Part shown: positions 1 through 11,500 of the stretch, in pieces
How the letters are laid out: each line of letters starts with the position of its first letter
How positions within the stretch are numbered: position 1 is the first letter of the stretch
Assembly: GCA_037577475.1 (NCBI GenBank)
Contig: CM075193.1
Coordinates: 8,456,617 to 8,520,616, forward strand
Origin: Chaunax sp. Z400
Lineage: Eukaryota; Chordata; Actinopteri; Lophiiformes; Chaunacidae
DNA length: 64,000 nucleotides
Direction: 5' to 3'
Notes under the pieces: model-generated
What the model was told of the DNA's origin: nothing
The model's database searches: none
Seen by the model: the letters and a program-made list of their open reading frames with translations, nothing else
Position numbers and translations under genes: made by a program

Positions 1-2326
1 CACTGTGACACTTGCTGGTTTTGATGACAGGAAACCCAAGTCAGGTCAACATGCAGCCGTCTCATGACAGACGTGGGTTAATCTCATGTTTGGCTGTTCA
101 GGTGTGGAGGATTTTTAATCTAATGCAACATCATTGCAGCAGGGAGACAACAGACGCACTGAAAGTCTTTATCTTTGTTGTTCTTTAATGTTTTGGAGCT
201 GAATGAGTCACCAGGAATCTTTTGAAAAAGATCATAGCAGGAAAAGTCTAAATTTGTACATTTAAAAATAACCTAATATGGCTTGAGCTCTGCATGCAAA
301 GATATTTAGAGAAAGGCCACGTATTTGGCCAACAGCGAGGCCCAGTAAAGTCAAGATGTTTAACCAGTATTTGTGTATTCATGCCAGCAACACTCATGTG
401 TATGAGAAAAAGATGTGTCACACAAAGGATGCTCTTTGTAGTGATGACACAGGTGAGGCCACTGACTCAGAGCCTCCCCACTACACACACAGCTTTACTT
501 GGACATCTGTCTCCAGTATGTGCTTCCAGAAAGTGCTTCACTGAGGTTTGAACAAGAGCAAGCGGTGGGATTTTGCGGTCTGTCTTGAAAGAGGAGTATA
601 TCATCTAATTTATAATCAATGTAATACAAATCAGGCTTGAAAATAAATTGCTGGAGTGATGCAAATTGAAAGCAAACTTTCAGCTACAATTTAATCTTAG
701 CTCAAGTCTGTAGCATAATTATTTTTCATCTCACAGTAGTGAATTTTCTCTGAGCCCTATAAATTGAAACGTTCTGGATGACCAGATCTGGGATATTACT
801 TTTATCCAGATCTGTGGTCAACCTTATGGGGATATCGTTGTGTAATTTTTGTCCTAGCATTGTTGGCATTGTCCATAAAGTTAGACATAGAAATTCTAGT
901 AATCACCCCAAAGGTAAAGAATCCTTTAAAAAAACAATTCTGGATACAGATGATCAGGATCACCACCAAAGTGTCCAAAGAATTTTATTAAAATCCATTC
1001 AGAACTTTTTGAGTAAACCTGCAAACAAACAAACAAACACAAGCCAACGCAAGCAAAAACACGAGTGAAACATATAAAACAACATTAATCCAAGTATACA
1101 GTAGGTAAAAATAAAATGTGCATGGGCCTTGCTCTGACATGTTTTAAAGAATTCATTTAACCTTATCATGAAAGTCACCTCTTCCTGTGTGCAGCCATGC
1201 TGTCTACTGGTGGTTCATCAATAATAAATGCACAGATTCAATTCTGAATCTCAGCAATGGAGAGCATTAGTCGTGTTGTGTTCTTCTGTACACACTTGTA
1301 TCATCTCACCTTCCCGTTCGCTAAAAACAGGCTCTCCCTGTAAGAAAAAACTTATGCTCACATGCTCCAGATAAACTGAATGCTAAAGGCCTGGTTACAT
1401 ATCCACACTTGTTCACATGTGTCTCTGCAAGAGCACATTTGTTTGCCTGCACCTGCACAACTCAGTTTATACAGTAACTGAGTGGGTTACCCCTCTGTAA
1501 ACTGAGATCTATGTGGGAGAAATTCCATCATATAGTGGGTCCACAGTTGAGTGCTGTATGTTGTGAGGGCAATGTTGCTGCAACACTGTTGATGCACAGT
1601 CAAGTGTTGTGATGTGTTGTTGCACTCTGTCCTGCTGTTTGAACGTTGGACAGAATGGAAAACCAACCAAGGCCAGGTACTCTATGTATTGCCTGCACAT
1701 GAGATTTCAAGACAGATTTAAATGCAAGTGTTTCCAGGTTGTCTCGGAAAGTAATTGGACGAGATCAAGGGACATGGAGACTGAAAATACAGCATTATCT
1801 ATACTAGATAAGTATTAAACCACATGTCTCATCATGTTTGTCAAAGACAATCAATCCAGTGGAACTGGTTTGTGTTTTATAGTTACTCACTGGGTGCAAC
1901 AATTACAGCAGACTTCAGTGTAAGATATTTTTAAGGTGGAATTACCATACAGTTAATTTAATAAGTTGCTCTTGTTTTCAGAATAGTTCTTATATAATGT
2001 GCAATGGTTGTATGCATTGAGCCTGTAGCCTAGGCTACAATGCTGGAAATAGTCTTTAATTCTTGGTAGAAAAAAAAGCAACAAAAACAACTTAATAAGA
2101 TGCTTGAGTGGAAAGGAACACTCCGATCTAAGCATTACTATTCAAACAACACTCATGGGTGGAGTTATTTGTTCTTGATGTTTGATTTGTGCGTTAAATC
2201 TGCAGTCTTTCCCGTGTTTGGCTTGAACATGCTCACACTCGTTTAAGCCCTCACTCTATCATGCATAGTGCAGCAGAGAAATCATATGCGTGTGGCTCAT
2301 AATGATGCTGTTTCACTGCCCCGTAG
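1..2326. other. tacc2 intron or upstream sequence
   Basis: No supportable exon on either strand. The stretch is AT-rich with a short CAAA run near 1020-1036. An open frame at 778-1068 has no recognisable similarity and no splice context. It is most likely an intron, because the exon starting at 2327 has a clean acceptor and no start codon of its own. Confidence 0.6.
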
Positions 2327-2571
2327 GCTGAAGCTCAAGCTGGGAGTTCAACCCGGAGGGTTGACAGAGCGCTGCTGACTGGAGCCTCGAGCAGCCAGCA
2401 GAGTCTGCTGTCTCAACCAGTTCTACCAGACGTCCCAGTCATCACTGGAGTGGAAGAGAACAGAGGTGGAGCTGGAGAGCAGGAGGACAAAGAGGAGCTT
2501 GAGTTTCCTCATGACTTGCTGCCTAGTCTAGACTTCAGCAGTGAGCTTAACATCTGGGAGTCGTCGCTGGG
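2327..2571 (+). CDS. tacc2: tacc2 exon a (partial N-terminal region)
   Basis: 245-nt exon with acceptor CCCCGTAG and donor GG|GTAAGT. Only one frame is open; it enters in phase 0 and leaves with two bases (GG). It encodes an acidic segment ending in FPHDLLPSLDFSSELNIWES, a mix of acidic and hydrophobic residues typical of a conserved short motif in an otherwise disordered region. It carries no initiator, so at least one earlier exon lies off-window. Assignment to tacc2 rests on position, strand and phase rather than on a sequence match I can verify. Confidence 0.75.
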
Positions 2572-5500
2572 GTAAGTTGAGGGGCGTCAGACGCATAAAC
2601 ACAAACACACACACACACACACATGATGTCAGGATAAAACAGACTTGATATCATAAAAAGAATAAATACATATGATCTACTTGGCTTTTGGTGACTGTTA
2701 AAGTTGAGGAAATGTGAGTCATGCGAATACCTCCAGGTTACTTTCCATGTCTACATCCTGAAATCTAGTTCCAAAGGTGTTGAAAAAATATTTTCTCAAT
2801 CAGCTTTGTATTATGAGAAATTTGGTCTCACACAAACACAATATGTTACTGCAGTTTGAACAGTTTTGGTTATTTTAGATGATTTCTCTTTGACATTGGT
2901 TTCATCCTTGTTTAATAGGGGTTTGGGCTCAGTAAGGAAAAGGATGACTTCACATGCTTCTTTGCACCAATCAAAGTTTAGCAACATGTGGATCAAAATG
3001 TGATGAGTTTTTCCTTTTTCTTTTTTTGCTTATGCTGCCATCAAACATCTCCCACACTGTCCTAATGAAGTGACTTGACCATTTGTTGAGTACATACGCT
3101 CAATAAATAGTTTTTTAAAACTGTTTGTTTTAGAAAAAAATATTAAATGTCATAGATAAATACTTACGATTTGATAACCGAGTAAATATGTCAGAAAAAT
3201 ACACAATCATACAGACCAATTTCCTGATAAGTCTGCAGTTTATTCAACCCACAAACCGTCTGTTTCGTACACCTGTTCATTCCTGCTGAGGGTCATGGTG
3301 GGACTGAAGCCTATCATAACATGCATTGGGTGAGAGGCATAGAGACACATCAGACAGGGCGCCAGTAAATTGCAGGGCTAACGCATGTGCACACTATGAT
3401 TAGCTCCTTTTGTGAGTATCTTTAGTTTCTTCAGGATTTAAAGATGTTACTTTGATCAAACATACAGACAGTAGTTTGTCTTTTTTTTAATTACAATAAG
3501 CAGTCTATCGTATTTAATGTTTATATTAAAAGTAAGACAATAAAATCACCAACTTTCACTGAAAGATGCAGGATCAAAATTTAATTATGGTATTGTTATT
3601 AAATTACTGCACAATAATATATCTGATATTAGTTTAGCTTGGGAATATATTTGTATGACTTATTCAGTCAAGGTGAAAGCTAATCTATTGATTTGTGTGA
3701 ATTTGTTTGTGTACGTGTGTGTGTACATATGTGTGGGTTTGTTAGCAGAACTGAGACTAGCTCAGGTGAGAGGAAAAGTGAGCAGGCGAACACCCTGCTG
3801 GCAGGCCGGCACCATCACATGGAAGTCAGTCCACCACTGGTGCTTCTAGATACAAGGTACCAGAGTCTCAGCATGATGGGGGACAGTGGGGCGTCTGCTG
3901 TGGGAGAGGAATGATGAAGAGTAAAAGTAGGGAGCATGGAGTGGAACAAAAAAATGACAGGATGATTAAATGTTTCTAACTTATACTTGAGTGTGATGGA
4001 TGTCGCTGTTTCGTCTAAGCAGACTTAGCTTGAGGTGTGGTCATTTGTTTTTTCATGCTTGGGTGAATTATTTGCAGACTGACTTAATGTTTTGACTCAA
4101 GTGTTACATGCTGATGGTAATTTTTAACTAATTTGTCTGAGGCTTTTAATGTTGTGACAACCTGACTCATTGCACTAGCATAATTTTTATGGATTGATGC
4201 AAAGGTGCAAAACTAAATGAGGGTAAAATCGGAAAAAAGTAAAATAACTGTGAATTCCTCAGTAACAACTCAGTCTTTACTTCTTAATTTTGATGATGAT
4301 GATGATGATGATGCTTTACTTTGCAACTTCCACTGCATGAAGCACCTGGTCCACTTCAAGTACATATGTCAGGCCAGAGCTTCTTGCATAGCAAAACTTA
4401 CCAGCTGCAAATTAGTCTATTTTGCTGCTCAGCACTTAAGTACTGAATTTCATGTGAATTAGATTTGCAGACTGGTTACATGTATGTATTATAATGATAG
4501 ATAAGGACTTAGTCCTGTGTGGGGCAGGTTTCAAGTTACCAGCTACCAGTTACCTGAGTAGGAGTGTAGGAGGACATTTCCAAAGTAAACTAGAAGGGCA
4601 ATATGAGAGCTAAGGCCAAGAGTCCAGTCTTCTATGATATGCAAATCTGCAGATGCAACTATTATAAACAGTTGGAAACAAAATTACTCATACCCCATTG
4701 AATACTAGGGTTATTGGCTAAATATACTATTAATCAGCTGTTTGCAATAACCAAATCAAAAAAGGACAGTCCAGTACAACGGATATTACAAGTGTTTTCC
4801 CACATATAACAAAAATACTACTTTTACTGACTAAAGCAGTCTCAAAATGATTCAACCTCTTAATGACAAGTGTCTCTAGTACTTTGTAGAGACCCTCTTG
4901 CTTCCATGACCTGCTGCAAATGGGATGCATATCCAGACACCGGCTTCTGGCAGCGTTCCTGAGATTGTTTTTTAGTTGATTCAAATTTAAATGTGCATCC
5001 CTTCAGTTGGGATTAAACATTAAGAAGGCCCCACAGCATTATCCTGTATGTCTATTTAATAGCTTAACAGTGACTCAGCAATTATACATGACTGGCACAA
5101 ATCTAGTGTAATTGTTTCAGGCATTTACTCCAAGATAATGATGTCAGCTGTGCACTTTAGGAAGTGTTTTCTAAGGCAGTGCCACCGCTTTGATATCTTA
5201 TTATTATTATTATTAATCAGACACTATTTGTTTGGTGCTTAAGTATGAGAATGTTTATCTAATGGCTTTATTTATCATCATCCCTCTTTTTTAAGGGGAT
5301 GATAATCGAGCTGTAAATGTTTATGTAGTAGGTTTCATGTAGCAGTTATACTTAACATTTTAGTAACATAAAAATCTAAAATATCTTAGAATCAACAAGA
5401 GTGTTCATTACAGTGATCAGAATGATGGCTTAAACAGTATAGCTTAGAATACATAATAACAGTACACAACATCTTGAATTGAATAAAGGCTGTTCATAGT

Positions 5501-8500
5501 GTTTACTATTAAATTCTTAATCTATCAGACTTGTGACAGTTAGCATGAGAAATATAAGGTGTTGTTCCAACACATCAATAAACAATTATTTTAAATTATT
5601 AGGATGAAACTAGATTTTATTGTTAAGCTTTTGTTGCAAATAGAAAAACGTACAGTCACATAAAAATAGGGATTTTATATTTGATGGGTTTGTTATTAGG
5701 GTTCTGCTTAGCATAATGCCTATAAACCACATATTTTGGTGTGTATGAAGAGACCTGCATGTTCATTAACAGCCATGTGTTCATAAACAGCTGGTATTAT
5801 TTCTTGTTGGGGAATGTGCATTTCACAATAGGCATCCTGAGCACAGTTGTGTGTTTATCATAGAGTGCAGTGTGTGAGCATGGGCTTCTGCTCAGCCAAT
5901 AGCAACGCTCTGTGGCATCATGGAATGACCAGCTGTCTGCTTGCCAGTCCAGACTCTTAACTCTGTCACCCTATCCTCGTCTCAGGCCCCACGACAGTGA
6001 CCCAGTTCTCACAAATACCCAGCCGTCACCTTGGCCCGCGACCACACCTTACCCGGATATCCGACCCCTGACCCCTCCCACATCTTTACTCCTAGACCGG
6101 GAACTCCAAGAGGCCTTCAAAGAATGTGAAGAACAAATGGCCTCACTGGGCATGCCTTATTCCACAGAGCCTCCCAACACCACGCCTGAGACGATCAAAG
6201 ATGTAGGGAAGAAAATTGGGGAAGCGAGGGTTAAAAAATCCAATGAGTCATTGTCACTGCCTCCAATCGTAGTCCAACCAGGACATAGCAACGGAGGCCA
6301 TGGAAACAAGAGTACACATGGAAACAGTGAGGCAGCAAACAGTCAGAAGGATACAGTTGTGTTTAGTTTTAGGAATTACATACTAGGCCATGGGAGTAGT
6401 GCTGGGCCAGCAGCGATGGAGAATGAATTAAAAGTAACACAGAACCTGCATAAATGTTCAGAGCCAGAAAAGGAAAGAGACATAGATAAGCAGATGGAAA
6501 CACCCCTGCATGCACGATTAGAAAGAACAAAAGATGCATTTAAAGAAACTCAAAAAGATGTTGACTCTAATGCAGCCACAAAGGAAAATGGCACATTAGA
6601 TAGTAATATAGTGATTAGGGTGGAAGGCACAGAGACAAACAGTGATGAGGCCAGTATCAACGTTTGTATACCTGGAAAGAAAGATGATTCAGTCTGTGAA
6701 ACAACTGAATGTAATAATCTACATTTAAAGGATACAGATGCATCATCAGAGATGCAGTCAGAGACACAGAGAGGATCAATCATTCACACTCATCAGGACC
6801 GGGAGTCAAAAACAGACAAGTTGACAAGTGAAAAAGAGGCGGAGCCTGACAAAAAAGCAAAGAACAAAGAGAAGAAGAAACAAAGGAAGAAGAAAAAGAG
6901 GGAGAAGAACACAGAGACTGAACTGAAAAAAAAGATAGCCGTGCAGCCTGTAAATGACTTGCAGGCTATATCACTCATAAATGCAGGAGATCACACAGAT
7001 TCAATGGCAAATCCACAGTCATCGTCACAGGCAGACAGTCGGACTGTGATTTGTGGTGTACAACCTGATAGTGGGTTTGATTACAAGCAACAGCTGAGTC
7101 CTGGGGGAAAGCCCACCTCAAGCCCCCTGCTATCATCCTGTCATAGCAGGCAGGATCATCTTACTGACTCAGCCTGTTCATGTGTGTTCAGCCAGGGTCT
7201 TTCACAGGGGCCTCATCAATCAGATAACCTCCACCATACGAGTGCATCATGTGGCATGAATGTCTGCTCACGTGAAAGCCCACAGCAGGAGCAAGATGCA
7301 ACTGGGGGTGTCATCAACAATCAAAATACACCAATGATATCTGTCCAAACTACATCCATCAATCCAGATGCCTCTGCTGATAAGAAGCCATATGCACAAA
7401 AACAGGAGGATGTAGTTATCACAGAAGCAGTGATAATCACACAAGAGGATCGGAACCCACTCTACATCAGCCAAACTTGTGTAGGAGAGAGTGCTCATGA
7501 AGAGCCTTCACTAGTGGTTGCTGCGTTGCCACTGACAACGCCCACGATGCCAGAAGTGATAGAAAGCAAGGGAGAGGGAGAGAGCGTACGGCGTGATTCA
7601 CCAGATAGAGTAGCTACTGTATCATTCGCAGAAAGTGAGAAAGCAGTAGGAGAGAAAGATTTGGAAGGAATAGAAAAGTGCCTCAGCTCTGCAGACAGAG
7701 AGAAAGACGGACTCCTGGGCAGCCTTCCTCAGCTCTCATTAATCTGTTCACAGGGAAAATGCACACTCACATTCTCGGCCAAAGAGGGCCAGGCTGTATC
7801 TGAGAAAAGCTGCTGCAACAAAATGCCACACAACTCGGCGGAGATTGATATGAAGGGACCGAGAGAGACAACCGTTTGCAATGCAGACACAGAGAGCACA
7901 CCAGCTGAGGAGGGAGTCAGAGAAAAGGAGCCACTCTGGATAGAAGCCTGTATCAATACTGCTTCGCTCGGACTAATCATTGGTCCTGATTGTCAGGATC
8001 ATGGTGCTGCGGGATTGGAGGGAGCAGGAGAGGGAGGAGGACTGGAGGTAGAAGAGAAAGGAGGGTTGGCTAGAGAGGACGGTTCTCTCAGCCAGCCAGA
8101 AGGCTCTGCTAATGGGTTATCATCAGCTGAGACGGAGACGTGTCCACCCACCAATGTTGCCGAGTCACAGCTGAAGCCACAGAGCTGTAGTGAGCCAATC
8201 CTTTCCATCACTGAGAGCATCTGCACTGAAAAGGACTGTCTCTCTCATCCCTGCCAGGAGCAGCATGGCGCAGCAATTTCTACTCTCCCCACTCACCCCG
8301 AACAAAGCTCCAGCAATATAAGTGGAGGGGTAAGGGCTGATCTTAACTTGAATTTGATTTCAGAGGAAGCAATGTCTTTAAGAGACACTTGTAAGGAGTC
8401 TGTCATCATAGAGAGAGAGAAAAGCTACAACGAAGTCTTCCTGTCGTTAATCTCATCTGAGACTTTGACTACTTCTCAACAAATACCAGTCCAACGACAA

Positions 8501-11500
8501 GTGAGCAACAATCAACAGTTGCAACCTGAAAGTAGCACAACAGAAGCCAGGACGGACCAAAGTTCATCTGAGTTCCAAGTCCAAGGCCAGACCCAAAGCA
8601 ATAAAGGTAGGCCTGCTATGTCTGAAGTGGGTGTATACGTATGTGACAACAGAGGACGCAATAACAGAGTTCACTTTGCGGCCACTGTGAAACAAGGAGA
8701 CGGTTCCCCTGTGGATCTCCAGATCATGTCAGTCCCGGCTATGGACTACGCCTCTTTGCCACCAATGACTGTACATGAGAGTTTGCGTCATCCTGTTGTC
8801 GAGGCCAGTTATACCTACCCAGACTTCCTCAGCTCGGGAAAGCCGGAAATCCCCACAAATGATGCTCCTACGAAAGCTGACAACATTAACATAGATCAGT
8901 CAGCTAATGCAAAAGCTGTAGATTTACAGTCAGTAACTGAGGTCTGCTCAAAACAGCCTCAACCTCCTAAGGAGAAGAATCAGAATGGTAATGAAGAATG
9001 TTTTGACCTTTCACAAACAGCAGGAAGTGCCATCTCTGAGCCCGATCATTTAACAGGTGAACAGTTGTCAGCACAATCAGAGGCAGAAACAGAGAAGGAT
9101 ACTGTAAATCTGTGTCTGTCAACGGAGAAAGAGCCTCAGGAGTCGACTGCTATCGGCACTCTTGAAGAAAAAGAAGGTAGTCAACATCCATCGTCCTTGT
9201 GTTCTCTTCTTACAGCTGATGATGTTACCCGCAAATCATTTAATGATGTTTCCACTGAATTACCTGCCGGACATCACTCTACTATCCTTGACCCCAGTTC
9301 AAAATCTGAAACTGTGACGCCTCTTCAGACAAAGACTAGTGACCCCTGTTGTCAACTTCCCACCCAAGTAGATGAAACATCTCTTTGTGGAACAGTTGCC
9401 ACAGATTCCATTAAGGCCACTACCCACTCTGCTGATTTAACAAAAGATGAATCAGCTTCAGAGGTGACAACGTCTGACCAGTCGGTTCCTGTTATCGAGC
9501 AATGTGCCAGTAAACCTACTTTTGTGCTGCTGCCTCCTGCCCCAATGTTGAGTCACTTGGAGTTCACCACTGACTGTGATACCTCTCCTCAGCAGACAGA
9601 TGACCACAGTGCTGATGTTGAGAGCACTAAAGTCTCTGGAGAAGTGCATGGCAACAGGAGCAGGGAAACGACACAAACATCTTTAGTGCAGGATTTAAAG
9701 TACTCTGACATCAGTGTTAAAGCAGATGAAATGTGTCCAAAACTGGATAATAGAAATTATTCTATGGAATCTGACATTGTTCTTAAGAATTCTGTGATTA
9801 ATAATGTAAATATTCCATTTTCACAAGAGGAAAATCTGTTTCCTCCCACTCGGTCTTCTGATTCAGTGGATGTCCTGGCAAAAGCTGGAGCTGATAATGT
9901 CATTTCTGAAACTCACACTGAGCCAGACTCTATTGGCATTACACCTCTTATTTGTGAAGCATCCATAAAGGCTGGCCTCATTAATGTCCGCTGTCTAGGC
10001 AGCTCTGACCTGTCTTCAAACGAGGCTAATGGTGAAATTAAACAAGACAGTGCAAACGAGAAACAGAAATTAGGAGATCAGATGTCTGTACTATTTGACA
10101 AGAAAAAGAAACAAGCTGAAGAGTCAACAATGGATAATCAACAGGAAACAGCTGACGGCAGGAGGCTGCAGACAGAAAAGACAGGCACAGGACCACAAAA
10201 CAGTAATGGGTCAGACAAAGATGTTGAAGAGGAAATTGGAGCCCTGCAGCCACCACATAAACATAAAATACTCAAAACTGAATCACCAATAAGGGATATG
10301 AAGGAGGAAGGAGAAAACATGGATGGCATTGCATCTGAAAGACAGAGAGAGAATTCTTACAAATCTTCTACAAAACCTGCAGGGTCAACTGAGAACGCGA
10401 TGATTGCTGGTAGTGAACCTCAGTTCTACCAGACTACCACACTCCCACCTGTTTATGAACAGAGTTTGTGCCAAACTTCGACGGCAACACCAGAATACAG
10501 CTCTGACAGGGTGACAGCACCAGATTTGATTACAGCTCTTGGCCAATCGCAGTCCAGTCAAGACCCAAACTATTTTGCTCAGCAGCAGGATCAACAGCAG
10601 CAGTGTCAAGGATCCAGACTTCCCTCAGAGGAATTGTCAGGTGACTGTCTAGAGGGGGGAGAAAAGGCTAACAGTCAGGTCAGGCAGAAAGAAGCCGTGA
10701 TTCCAGGGGTGAAAGGGATAGCAGAAGAAAGAGACATGAATATGTGTCAATCAGGAAGCAGGGATGACTTGGCAGCTGATGACAGCAGTTGCAATGAAGG
10801 AGTAATAGGCCGAGAGAAAGATGGGGGAGAGGGAGCACAAGCTGCACCAGTGTTTGGCAAGGTTTATGTGTCATCTCACCTTGCCAGTGATTTAAATGAC
10901 AGTGGAAGGGCTGCTGAGAGAAATACCTCAGCTGACTTACCCACAGTAACAGCTTCCTGTCATGGAGGTGAGACAAGACAGGGAATGGATGAAAATAAAA
11001 GCTCTGGGTCAGGGGTAGTTGGGTCAGCTACAGATTTAATGCCAGACACTGAGTTTGTGCGTGGTAAAGGTCAGAAAAAAAGCAATCAGTCAGCTGCCTA
11101 TCAAGACCAAGATGGAAAGCCTGAGAACTCAGAGAACACTGTCGTATCTGTTGCGACTGCATCACAGGAGCGTGAGACTTCACCTTTCCAAATCTTTGTC
11201 TCATCAGAGGTCAGCACAGATAGTCACGACATTCATGCAGCAAAGCAGCCTGAAGAACTTCACACAAAAATATTCAGTACTCTGCTAGATCCTGTTGGGC
11301 AACCAGAGACTGTGGAAAAGGATTCCAGTGTTGTTCCTGTGAAAAGCAACAGTGGTCAAAATGAGGACTGTGAAATTCAGGATACTGTGTGTGAGCCTCT
11401 TGAGCTCCAAAGCTTCAATATAACCTCAGCCATACAAAGCAGCCCAGGAGCACAAACTCCCATAAAAGGTCCTGATGTAGAGGAGATCACAAAGGAAGAT

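Larger units (their letters stand above)
2572..3748 (+). other. tacc2: tacc2 intron
   Basis: AT-rich intron between exon a and the tentative exon b. It holds a CA run near its start and a LINE-like remnant around 3255-3395. Nothing else is recognisable. Confidence 0.6.
3900..5902 (+). other. tacc2: tacc2 intron
   Basis: AT-rich intron before the giant exon. It contains a GAT microsatellite (4292-4313) and copy 1 of a dispersed repeat (4671-5035). No further exon is visible. The intron ends CTCAGCCAATAG, a modest acceptor. Confidence 0.6.

Noticed and set aside
778..1068. 96-codon open frame upstream of exon a
   Set aside because: Lysine-rich, intron-like composition with no splice sites and no match to TACC2.
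5912..5914. GTG as the start of the giant open frame
   Set aside because: It is an internal valine codon. The frame is already open from 5903 after an acceptor, and vertebrate translation would not begin here.
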